From assembly GCA_038210655.1 (NCBI GenBank), contig JBBQWM010000006.1:1-64000 (forward strand): DNA of 64,000 nucleotides, in the 5' to 3' direction. Each line of letters opens with the position of its first letter. Position 1 is the first letter of the stretch. The notes below the pieces were generated by a model. That model did not search any database. It saw nothing but the letters and a program-made list of their open reading frames with translations, and had not been told where the DNA came from. This DNA is from 54-19 sp038210655. Lineage in GTDB: Bacteria; Chloroflexota; Chloroflexia; Chloroheliales; Chloroheliaceae. Shown piece after piece: positions 1-7,941 of the stretch. The position numbers and the translations under genes are program-made.

Positions 1-47
1 ATATCAGACCAATGTTCTTTTGTGATAAAATCAGTTAGACCGATCAT
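1..47 (-). CDS. N-terminal fragment of an unknown protein
   Basis: The first 15 codons of a minus-strand gene run off the left edge of the window; they read MIGLTDFITKEHWSD. The start is supported by a good Shine-Dalgarno site (AAGGAG, 55-60) seven bases upstream of the ATG. Too little is visible to name the product. It lies downstream of and in the same direction as the gene at 158-1039. Confidence 0.5.
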   Translation of the reverse strand, partial: MIGLTDFITKEHWSD

Positions 48-157
48 TATGTTGCTCCTTTCGTCTTTTTCAACTAAAGGATACCACTCTCACCGTCCTT
101 TTGCAGCTTTCTTAAACCCCGAATTACGGTACCTGACACCTAACACCTGATACCTTC

Positions 158-1039
158 TTACCGTCCCGTCTTGCGCCGACGCGCGACCAGCGCCACTATC
201 GACATACCGACGATCAACGCGAATGGAACAACCAACCAAAGCGGGTTCAACCCAGCGTTGTCAGACGCGCCACCGAGACCACTCGCCGGAGGCTTGGCGG
301 GTGTACCGCCCTGAGCCGGAGCGCCGCCACCCTGGGCCGGAAGCTTGATCCCACTAAAAACCGCCACCAGCGTATCATTCGCGGCAGGCGAACCACTCGT
401 AACCGCCGGGGCCAGCGTCTGAAGCAGGCTGGCCGGGATCGGGCCGAGGATCGCTACCGCATAACCATCCTGGCCCTTGCTGTAGACGTAAACCTGGACA
501 GTTGCACCACCTAGCGATTCCTGGGGCAGGCTGACTTTGGTCAGACGGTCGAAGCCGAGCGTCTTCATCTGTGCGTCGTAGAAAGCCGTAATTTTGGCTT
601 CCCCGTCCGCCGTCATAAAGACATCGTACTTGGCACCCTTCACCGCATCGCCACCGGCTTTCGCCACCGCCGCTTCTACATTGTCGGTAAATTGCTTGTT
701 GAAGCCAACGATTTTGTTCGGGGTGTAGAAAGGCAACTTGGTGTTAGTTCCGGCAGTCACTACCGCCGCCGTCGTAGCTGCCGCCGTTGTCGTAGCGGCT
801 GCGGTGGTCGTAGCAGCGGCAGTAGTGGTAGCAACTGCCGTCGTCGTAGCAGCGGCAGTAGTGGTAGCAGCTGCCGTCGTTGTGGCAGCGGCAGTAGTGG
901 TAGCGGCTGCCGTGGTGGCTCCCGCCGTCGGGGTAGTCTGCGCCTGGACATCTTCGACTGCCGCAAAAATCAGCATGGCGACGAGGGCAACTAGCGCCAG
1001 AACGCTACTCGCCAAAGTCATTCGATTAATTTTCGTCAA
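158..1039 (-). CDS. Secreted or membrane-anchored protein with Ala/Thr repeat stalk
   Basis: No family is recognised. The 293-residue product has a hydrophobic N-terminal export signal (about residues 8-34), a low-complexity stalk (about 35-95) built from five-residue Ala/Thr units such as AATTT, a globular region of about 130 residues, a Gly/Pro/Ala linker, and a C-terminal membrane helix followed by RRRKTGR. This is the layout of a surface protein anchored by its C-terminus on a flexible stalk. The tail resembles a sortase-type tail but no LPXTG motif is visible. The start is a TTG placed nine bases after AAGGAG. The stalk is encoded by an imperfect 15-base tandem repeat (about 770-925), so its length could vary between strains without breaking the frame. 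Confidence 0.75.
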   Translation of the reverse strand: MTKINRMTLASSVLALVALVAMLIFAAVEDVQAQTTPTAGATTAAATTTAAATTTAAATTTAAATTTAVATTTAAATTTAAATTTAAATTAAVVTAGTNTKLPFYTPNKIVGFNKQFTDNVEAAVAKAGGDAVKGAKYDVFMTADGEAKITAFYDAQMKTLGFDRLTKVSLPQESLGGATVQVYVYSKGQDGYAVAILGPIPASLLQTLAPAVTSGSPAANDTLVAVFSGIKLPAQGGGAPAQGGTPAKPPASGLGGASDNAGLNPLWLVVPFALIVGMSIVALVARRRKTGR

Positions 1040-1378
1040 AGTTACTCGCTCCTTCTTCTTTTCAATTTCTCTCTTTACTAGGGAGACCGCGCGTACCTAA
1101 AAAGCCTTCTCCTTCTTTATTTCCAGTACTTCCGATACTCTAACCGGGCATCCAGAAGGAAATCATACTACTTCTAAAATTTATTCTTTCTGAGAAAAGC
1201 TTGCAGCTAACCACTCTGCAAACTGATAGAGGCGGTTTCGCTTTATCACTGGCAACCGGACTCAACCGCCATCCGATTTTAAGCGGTTTTTAGTCGGTAT
1301 GCAACTCTAAAAGAGCCTTTTGAGGGCGAGTATTGGATAATTTTATCAAAGCTTAACGCTAAAGCTAGGAGTTCGATC
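1040..1378. other. Intergenic region, no gene seen
   Basis: This 339-base gap separates two minus-strand genes. I see no RNA gene, strong hairpin with a T-run or convincing small ORF. It should hold the promoter of the repeat-stalk gene (158-1039) and the 3' end of the transporter/HEAT transcript. Confidence 0.4.
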
Positions 1379-4300
1379 TTAGCGAGACGAGATCGAGACA
1401 CTATCGGTCAGAACCGAGCCTTGTTCGATCCGCTTATTAGTCTCGCGCAGCAAGCGACTCAACACTCGGATAACCTCGGCGGCAATTTCAGGTCGTTCAC
1501 GTAAAATTCGCTTAAACTCGTCCGCACCCAAAATCAATAGCCGCACCGGGCCACCATGCGCCCGCAAAGTTGCGCTGCGTGGAATATCATCCAGAATCGA
1601 CATGTAACCGACCGCTTCGCCTTCGGTATTGACCGCCAAGACCCGGTTGTTGCCGCTACCGAACCCGGCCAGGACTTGCACCTGGCCCGATACCACAATA
1701 TAAAGCTCGTCACCCGGATCGCCTTCGTAGCAGATAATATCACCCGGTGCAAACAAGCGTTCTTTGCAGACCAGCGCGACCCGGCGCAAATCTTCTGGGC
1801 GCAAGTTGGCAAAAAGCGGCACCTTCTGCAATAGAACAATACGCGACATAGTGGAAAGAGTAGTAAGAGTTTGCATAACATCTTCCAGAAAAACTACCGG
1901 CTCTTTAGAAGCTACCTGTCCATTCGAGCCAGTCTGACCGTTTAACCGCTTGAGCGCTTCGTGTCCCGTTTCATCGATAAGATAATCATTTTCGCCTTCT
2001 ACTATAATAGCCTGTTCGACCAACGGACGCAAGCGGCGCAGATCAAATACCCCGATCACGTGTAGAAGGCAAGTCTGAAGCCAGCTATCCTTCTCCATCC
2101 AGATGTCTAGCAATATATCCGACATCGTTTTACCCGGTTGACGGGCCGCGATGACTGTTTCATCCCGACCTTCGAGCAAATCGACCAACCTGGGAGTCAG
2201 TTCGGGGCCACCAAAATTTTCCAGGGCCTCAATAGCATCCGCCCGCATCCGAGCCGCCCGACGGCCCTGGGCCTGCAAACCGTTTGCTACCAGGGCCAGC
2301 GCCTCTACATCCCCCAACAACCCTACCACGCCCACCACCCGTAAAATAGCGGCATCATAGCGTTCCTGGAGCGACTTGAGCAAAATCTGCAAATCGGCAG
2401 GGTCTCGCTGCGGACGGCCTGGAACCTTGCTAAGGTTGCCGCCCAAATCCAACGCTTGCAAAGCTCCTAGATAGCCCGCCATCCGAGCAGCATATTCAAG
2501 TTGGGCTTCCCCATAGTCGAGCAGTTGGTTTTGCTGTTGAGGACTGAGCGTAAACCGCGCCCCGCTCGATAAGAAAGGATCGTCGGTAGCGACGGCCCCG
2601 TCGGGCGCGAGAAGTCGTTCGGAAGTATCGGCATCGGCGACCGGGCCACTCAACTGACGTTGGTTAAGCTGACGCTCCCAGGCTCTGGCGCGGGCCTGTT
2701 TTTGCTCCTCACTCTTTGCCAGGGTTAGGGCGTGTAAGGCACAGGCGGCGGCTTCACCATTGCGAGTGGTTTCGAGGAATTGCATCAAGGCCGGGCCTGC
2801 TTCGTGCCGCAAAGTCGCCAGGGCCAGCGCAATCTCTTCCAGCACGCCAGGGTCGTTATCCTCCAAATTAGCGATCAAGGCTCTGACCGCCAATCGACCG
2901 CCCACCCGCCCCAGACTGCTGGCGGCCTGTCGCCGTACTTCCGAGTTAAAATCGTCCAGCAGTTCGATCAGCCGATGCACCAAAATACGGTCGCTGATCT
3001 GCCCATAAGCGACCGCCGCCTCCCGCCGGTAAGGGGCTTCTTCAGCCTGACCCATCTCCCACAACGTCACCAGCGCTTCGCCCTTGCGCCCGGCCGCCAG
3101 CAAAGTCATAGCCGCTTCCCGCCGGACGGTTGGGTCACGGTCGTTCAACGATTTTCGCAACAGCGCATAAGCCGAATAGTCGAGCCGCACCCCCAAATTA
3201 CGCAGAGCGACCGCTGCTTCGGCTCGTACCGGCGGGTCGGGGTCGGAAAGGGATTCGGCGATATTGGGGAAAGCTTCGGGAGCCTTGAGTTGCACCAGGG
3301 CGCTAATAACGGTGCGGCGCACTTCGGGAGAGCTATCGGCTAACAGGGTCGTCAAAAGAGGTGAGACTGCACTGGAATGGCCCATCTGCCCCAGCAATTC
3401 GGCAGACAAGCGGCGCGTACCTTCGCTATCGTCTTGCAGACCGGCCAAAGCGGCTTTGAAGGCATCCTCGCTGATAGCGGCGTTGGCTTCTTCCGATAGA
3501 TCATTATCAGCCATATTTTGGCCGGTTTCAAAGAAGTTTTGCTGCCCTTCCCGGAGCAACTGTACTAGCGCCGGTCGATAGAGCGATCTCATTCGCCAGG
3601 CTACAAAGAAATAGACCACCGACAATATAAAAGCCAGTATGATTGCCAGTTGCAGCCATTTGAGCGAAATTAGCAAAATCACACCGGCCAGCACGATCCC
3701 GCCCTGCTTACTGATCCCCTGGTTATTAAAAGGAACCGCCGCTTCACGCGCTTCACCCGGTAGCAAATTCCAGATCGTCTGATTGACGCTCACCCCGATA
3801 GCCTCGGTCATCATCAGGTGGACAAAGCGGGCGGCGACTGCCACGATCATCGGGTTAAAGCCGGAAGCAAATAAGATTAAGCTAAAGGCAAACAGGTTGG
3901 TTAAGGGCATCACCAGCACTAAATTGCGAACCCCAAAAAGGCTGAAAAGCCGATTGACTACCAGCAAACCCAGTAAAAAGGCCAGGAGGGTCGAGAAGCC
4001 TCCGACCAGTCCGAAAAAGCTGGAAATGTCGGCAGCCAGGGCGCGAGGGTCGCTATACTTCTCCGGGTTAAAGGATTTCTTGACTTCGGTGACGTAGGTC
4101 TTGAAAAGCGACCAGTAAAGCAGGTGCATCAAAGTCGTGCCGATCACCAACAACCCGATGATCTTATAATAACGCACGACCGTAAAGCCCATCCGAATAC
4201 TCTGGACGACACTGGCCTGTTCGACCCGTTCGGCCTGGGTTGCACTTTGACCACGTCGCTTGGCTTTGTTCCGATCAAGCTGGCGGCGGCGGGTAAATAG

Positions 4301-4912
4301 TAAGCTGAAAGCCAGGCCAACCAGCCCCACCCAAACCAACAGCAAATTAGCCGAACCAATCGAACTAGCCAACGGCAACGTCACAAAATTCCCGATAACC
4401 ACCCCGCCAGCCCCAACCGCCGTAATTAGTGGAAAGAGCCGCTTATTCTGACGGCTATCAAAAGACTCGCTTGCCAAGCCCCAGGCTTGCAGCATAAAAA
4501 GGTCTGGCACCACATAAGTTAGAGGCCACAAGAGGAAGTAAAACCATTCGGGGGGATTGGGATTGAGCGCAATAGCAAGCCGACCACCTAATAAGACCAC
4601 GACGGTGGCGAGAGTGATGACAAAAAGCAAGCGCATCCGGCTAAATGTTACCAGATAGCGGCTGTACAGGGTTATTAGGGTAAAGGCCAGCAGCCCTTTT
4701 ATCATCAACAGGATCGGCAAATTGTCGCTGCTGATATGCCCAAAGACCAGCCCATCTACGCCGTTGCCACCCATCCAGTAGCCTGCTTCGGTCGCCAAAA
4801 TAGCCCCGCCCAATAGCAAGACCGGCCCGGCTTCACCCGGCTGCATCCGCAACAGCTTACCTGCTCGGCTGGAATTATTCTTAGATTTTAACTGTGCATT
4901 GACGCGAGCCAT
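1379..4912 (-). CDS. NTT/MFS-like membrane protein with HEAT repeats and cNMP-binding domain
   Basis: This is a 1177-residue three-part protein. The first ~460 residues are a polytopic membrane domain with about twelve helices, resembling the ATP/ADP translocase (NTT) and MFS superfamily. The middle (about 490-990) is a series of HEAT-like repeats, with recurring phrases such as DSSPEVRRTVISAL and DPTVRREAAMTLL. The C-terminal ~120 residues (about 1055-1165) are a cyclic-nucleotide-binding domain with a GD-x5-GDPGDELY strand and a phosphate-cassette-like GYMSILDDIPRSATLRA. Members of this architecture are annotated as Npt1/Npt2-like transporters but their substrate is unknown; the HEAT and cNMP parts suggest ligand-gated control. 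I start at ATG 4912, not at the TTG two codons earlier. No clear Shine-Dalgarno site is visible. Confidence 0.8.
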   Translation of the reverse strand: MARVNAQLKSKNNSSRAGKLLRMQPGEAGPVLLLGGAILATEAGYWMGGNGVDGLVFGHISSDNLPILLMIKGLLAFTLITLYSRYLVTFSRMRLLFVITLATVVVLLGGRLAIALNPNPPEWFYFLLWPLTYVVPDLFMLQAWGLASESFDSRQNKRLFPLITAVGAGGVVIGNFVTLPLASSIGSANLLLVWVGLVGLAFSLLFTRRRQLDRNKAKRRGQSATQAERVEQASVVQSIRMGFTVVRYYKIIGLLVIGTTLMHLLYWSLFKTYVTEVKKSFNPEKYSDPRALAADISSFFGLVGGFSTLLAFLLGLLVVNRLFSLFGVRNLVLVMPLTNLFAFSLILFASGFNPMIVAVAARFVHLMMTEAIGVSVNQTIWNLLPGEAREAAVPFNNQGISKQGGIVLAGVILLISLKWLQLAIILAFILSVVYFFVAWRMRSLYRPALVQLLREGQQNFFETGQNMADNDLSEEANAAISEDAFKAALAGLQDDSEGTRRLSAELLGQMGHSSAVSPLLTTLLADSSPEVRRTVISALVQLKAPEAFPNIAESLSDPDPPVRAEAAVALRNLGVRLDYSAYALLRKSLNDRDPTVRREAAMTLLAAGRKGEALVTLWEMGQAEEAPYRREAAVAYGQISDRILVHRLIELLDDFNSEVRRQAASSLGRVGGRLAVRALIANLEDNDPGVLEEIALALATLRHEAGPALMQFLETTRNGEAAACALHALTLAKSEEQKQARARAWERQLNQRQLSGPVADADTSERLLAPDGAVATDDPFLSSGARFTLSPQQQNQLLDYGEAQLEYAARMAGYLGALQALDLGGNLSKVPGRPQRDPADLQILLKSLQERYDAAILRVVGVVGLLGDVEALALVANGLQAQGRRAARMRADAIEALENFGGPELTPRLVDLLEGRDETVIAARQPGKTMSDILLDIWMEKDSWLQTCLLHVIGVFDLRRLRPLVEQAIIVEGENDYLIDETGHEALKRLNGQTGSNGQVASKEPVVFLEDVMQTLTTLSTMSRIVLLQKVPLFANLRPEDLRRVALVCKERLFAPGDIICYEGDPGDELYIVVSGQVQVLAGFGSGNNRVLAVNTEGEAVGYMSILDDIPRSATLRAHGGPVRLLILGADEFKRILRERPEIAAEVIRVLSRLLRETNKRIEQGSVLTDSVSISSR

Positions 4913-5039
4913 AAGCAATTCAAGTTATAAAGCTGACCACCCACAATAAAAGCCTTCACCAACTACTACTGTTCTTACCTCGATACTCCTGGATTCTTTT
5001 GCCATGAACAGCTGGCTAATTTTACTTTATTTAAGTCAC

Positions 5040-5115
5040 GACTTTCGCTTTGAGCCTATAAAGTTAACTGTAAGAGTTAAAAATAAACTCAAAACAACTG
5101 TCCCAGGCGAAAGTC
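5040..5115. repeat. 76-bp inverted-repeat element in the 4913-5291 gap
   Basis: The arms GACTTTCGC (5040-5048) and GCGAAAGTC (5107-5115) enclose an AT-rich centre, with a second inner pairing (TTTGAG/CTCAAA). An element of the same length with related ends occurs at 55500-55575. Nothing else was recognised in this 379-base gap. A role as a terminator or promoter element cannot be decided from sequence. Confidence 0.45.
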
Positions 5116-5291
5116 TTACTAAATGAAGCCAATGGTAGATGAGGCAAGCTCTTGTCGATATTATAACATAACTATTACCTAATACTGCAAGCCTTTGAAC
5201 CCAATTGGGCTACGTCTCAAAATTTTGCAACTGGTAAACCCAATTCAAACTTAGGTATTGGAAGGCTCGACTTGATTTGCAGCTTCAAAGC

Positions 5292-5660
5292 CTACTGGTG
5301 TTGTTTGGCTCTGGTAATCCGAAGGCCACCCGTCCGGCTCGACTCGCGACGACAGTCGGCTATCGCCTGGGCTATCGCCGGATAGTCGGTCGATAGCCGT
5401 GTTATCAACGCATCCAACTGGCGGGTGTCGTAATTAGCGGTCAAACTGGCCTGGGTTATATGGAGTGTACCAAATCCGGCTAGTTCGGCTTTGCCGCCAA
5501 GTTGCTCGACCACTACCGATAACTGATTACGGATCGCCAGGCGGGTAGCTTCTAATGGCTCCAACCGATCTTCGAGGCTCACAAGCTGTTGGCAAAGTTG
5601 GTTCAGAGCTTCGTCCGCCGTAATATCGCCCTCTTGCCATTGATCGTAAATATCACTCAT
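5292..5660 (-). CDS. Small hypothetical protein
   Basis: The 122-residue product is not recognised. The first ~65 residues are helical and acidic (MSDIYDQWQEGDITADEALNQ...) with heptad-like Leu spacing, suggesting a short coiled coil. The C-terminal half ends in a basic RITRAKQHQ tail. There is no signal peptide or membrane helix, so it is probably cytoplasmic. The start is well supported: AAGGTG seven bases before the ATG. It may be co-transcribed with nothing else, since a palindrome at 5751-5795 separates it from the upstream gene. Confidence 0.6.
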   Translation of the reverse strand: MSDIYDQWQEGDITADEALNQLCQQLVSLEDRLEPLEATRLAIRNQLSVVVEQLGGKAELAGFGTLHITQASLTANYDTRQLDALITRLSTDYPAIAQAIADCRRESSRTGGLRITRAKQHQ

Positions 5661-5750
5661 AATTGCACCTTGTCAGCGACCGATTAAGACGGGTGAGCGT
5701 CAGATTTTTGCATATCAGCCAGACTGTACCACCCTCTAAACTGGGTTTGG

Positions 5751-5795
5751 ATATAGCTTAGAAAATTTTTCTGCGAGAATTTTTCTAAGCTATAT
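5751..5795. terminator. Long AT-rich palindrome, possible terminator
   Basis: ATATAGCTTAGAAAAATT-type arms form an almost perfect stem of about 18 bp around a GCGAG-containing loop. It lies between two minus-strand genes and could end transcription of the 5902-6105 gene. Its core (TTAGAAAATTTTTC) is shared with the palindrome after malQ at 14273-14316, so it may be a member of a repeat family instead of an ordinary terminator. Confidence 0.45.
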
Positions 5796-5901
5796 TTTTA
5801 GTGATTTGGGCCGAGATTTTCACGGTTGCCCGTTCTGATTGTCTGAACCCGTGCAAAAATTGACCTACACCCGATTAGGGCGGTCGCCTGTTATTGTTTT
5901 A

Positions 5902-6105
5902 TTACTCATACTCTGGGGCCGCGCCGGTCTGGAGGACCCATTCGAGGGTCGTGATAACCCCGCTGAGATTAGCAATCTCCTCGGCCAATTCGCGGGCGCT
6001 GGCTTCGTCGTGCTTCTTTTCGGCCTTCATTTCCTCTTCCAATAGTTCGCGCCGGGCCTCAACCGCTTCCCGCAACCGTTCGCGCATTTCAGCTTCGCTT
6101 CTCAT
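5902..6105 (-). CDS. Small charged coiled-coil protein
   Basis: This 67-residue protein is very rich in Glu, Arg, Lys and Ala and is predicted to be almost entirely helical (MRSEAEMRERLREAVEAR at the start), so it is probably a short coiled coil. A strong Shine-Dalgarno site (AGGAGGTG, five bases before the ATG) argues that it is a real gene. No family is recognised. It is divergent from the CNNM-type gene at 6364. Confidence 0.65.
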   Translation of the reverse strand: MRSEAEMRERLREAVEARRELLEEEMKAEKKHDEASARELAEEIANLSGVITTLEWVLQTGAAPEYE

Positions 6106-6182
6106 TTTTCACCTCCTGGCTAATATTTGGTTTTTATAAGAAACTTATAAACCGCTTTTAACGTAAATACCTTATATAGCCC

Positions 6183-6210
6183 TTGCGCCGGGTTATATTC
6201 AGTATATAAT
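6183..6210 (+). promoter_or_regulatory. Candidate promoter for the CNNM-type gene
   Basis: A consensus -10 box TATAAT (6205-6210) is preceded at 16 bases by TTGCGC (6183-6188), a weak -35. It would give a leader of roughly 145 bases before the TTG start at 6364. Confidence 0.35.
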
Positions 6211-6363
6211 ATTTTAGATAGAAATGTATTGGCGCTTTAATAACCTGGGCCATTCCACCCGTGCAATAGGGCGTTCCCGCTCCCGGCAAGCGCTATAGCT
6301 TGCTCTCAGCACGGCTATTATGAAAGGATAGCCAAACAGGTATTCAGGAGGTTTTTTAAAGAC

Positions 6364-7749
6364 TTGGAAATTGGTAGTATCTTGGGTCTCGGTGCTGTGT
6401 TCGCGCTGGTGGCCCTTAATGGTTTCTTCGTAGCCGCCGAGTTCGCAATAGTCAGTGTTCGCAAGACCAGGATCGAACAGTTAGTTGCGGAGGGCAAAAG
6501 TTCGGCTAAACTCGTTCAAAAAGCAGTTACTCACCTTGATAGCTATATCGCAGCCACTCAACTTGGTATCACTCTCGCCAGTCTAGCCCTCGGTTGGGTC
6601 GGCGAACCGGCCCTTTCTCATCTAGTCGAACCAGTTTTAGGTCTGGTTCTGCCCGGTGGTGAGGCTGGCCCGCTTTCTCACACCGTTGCCATCGTCATTT
6701 CATTCGCCTTAATAACCACTTTGCATATTGTAATGGGCGAACTGGCCCCCAAAACTGTTGCGCTCCAACGCTCAGAAGGAACCGCTCTTTTTGTCGCTAA
6801 ACCGCTCGAACTCTTTCGGCTGGTTTTCCGGCCTTTCATCTGGATGATGAACGAGGCGGGCCGCTTTGTAGTGCGGCTTTTTGGAATGAGCGCAACCGAC
6901 GAGCATGCTAAGGTTCATTCGGTCGATGAACTGGAAATGCTGGTAGCCGAAAGCCGCCGGGCCGGGTATCTTGATAAGGATGAAGAAGTCTTGTTGCATC
7001 GGGTCTTCGACTTTGGCGACAAAACCGCCCGCCAGGTAATGACTCCCCGTACCGAAGTAATGGGCATACCAGAAGAGGCGACTTTAGAAACTTTAATTAG
7101 CGCCGCCGCCGACGAACGTTACACCCGCTTCCCGATTTACCATAATTCGCTGGATGGTATTTTGGGGGTTGTCCATGTCAAAGACCTCTTCGGCTTACTT
7201 CGCAACGGTTTTTCGCTGGAACAAGGCAACCAGACTTTCAAACTAAGCCAGATTATGCGCCCGGTGCTAACCGTCCCTGACACGGTTCACGTGGTCGATT
7301 TGCTGACCCAAATGCGGTCGCGGCAGGTGCATATGGCGGTCATTATCGACGAGTACGGTGGAACTGCCGGAATTGTAACGTTGGAAGATATTTTGGAGGA
7401 AATCATCGGCGAGGTGCGCGATGAGTTCGATACCAAAGAGGGTGGGGTTCAATTCGACATCGAGGCCGGGCCAAACGGCACGACCCTGGTGAGTGGCCTC
7501 TATCTACTCCAGGATGCTTCCGAGCGTTTCAATCTGGGTGTCACCGACGAAGAACTGGGCGAATATGACTCGCTCGGTGGTTACATTCAGGGCCGCCTCG
7601 GTCGCATCCCGCGCGTAGGAGATAATATCACCGTCGGCAGCTACAAATTGCTGGTTGCCCAAATGGACGGGTTGCGAGTAGATCGGGTTAGCTTCAACCC
7701 GCTAGTCGAAGCAAGTGTCTCCGAAGCAAGTCTATCTAACAAGGGATGA
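6364..7749 (+). CDS. CNNM/CorC-type membrane protein (hemolysin family)
   Basis: The 461-residue product has the full layout of the HlyC/CorC (CNNM-like) family. There is an N-terminal DUF21 membrane domain with about four helices (residues 1-190, containing GFFVAAEFAIVSVRKTRIEQL), then a pair of CBS domains (about 205-330, RQVMTPRTEVM and GGTAGIVTLEDILEEIIGE), then a C-terminal CorC_HlyC domain. Family members are implicated in Mg2+/Co2+ export or resistance; 'hemolysin' is a historical name. The start is TTG, set by AGGAGG about 13 bases upstream. A repeat begins within its last codons and fills the gap to pheT, which converges on it. Confidence 0.88.
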   Translation: MEIGSILGLGAVFALVALNGFFVAAEFAIVSVRKTRIEQLVAEGKSSAKLVQKAVTHLDSYIAATQLGITLASLALGWVGEPALSHLVEPVLGLVLPGGEAGPLSHTVAIVISFALITTLHIVMGELAPKTVALQRSEGTALFVAKPLELFRLVFRPFIWMMNEAGRFVVRLFGMSATDEHAKVHSVDELEMLVAESRRAGYLDKDEEVLLHRVFDFGDKTARQVMTPRTEVMGIPEEATLETLISAAADERYTRFPIYHNSLDGILGVVHVKDLFGLLRNGFSLEQGNQTFKLSQIMRPVLTVPDTVHVVDLLTQMRSRQVHMAVIIDEYGGTAGIVTLEDILEEIIGEVRDEFDTKEGGVQFDIEAGPNGTTLVSGLYLLQDASERFNLGVTDEELGEYDSLGGYIQGRLGRIPRVGDNITVGSYKLLVAQMDGLRVDRVSFNPLVEASVSEASLSNKG

Positions 7750-7937
7750 GGGATGAGGGATGAGGGAACATCCATTGACAGAGCAATGTCCAACAGGGGA
7801 GTGGGTATTTTGTTGGATATGGCTCCGTCCATAGACTGTTCGCAAGGGGAAATCCATTGGCGGAGCAATGTCACACAACCGAACTACTCACCCCTCAGTC
7901 CCCCTTCATCCCTCATCCTTCATCCCTTAATGGATGT
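7742..7937. repeat. Family A palindromic repeat (GGGATGAGG / CCATTGGCGGAGCAA)
   Basis: The outer arms are runs of GGGATGAGG, repeated three times at the left, and the complementary CATCCCTCATCC at the right. Inner copies of 'ATCCATTGGCGGAGCAATGTC' and 'TTGTTGGATATGGCTCCG' lie between them. The same words recur at 20181, 29831, 30681, 37571, 48933 and 53207, so this is a dispersed non-coding family. It fills the space between convergent genes. Confidence 0.75.
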
Positions 7938-7941
7938 TCCC

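Noticed and set aside
158..1039. Sortase substrate with LPXTG for the sortase at 63554
   Set aside because: The C-terminus has a helix and basic tail but no LPXTG-type motif could be found.
738..1100. Plus-strand Val/Ala-rich frame over the stalk gene
   Set aside because: It is the complement of the Ala/Thr repeats and has no Shine-Dalgarno site or plausible product.
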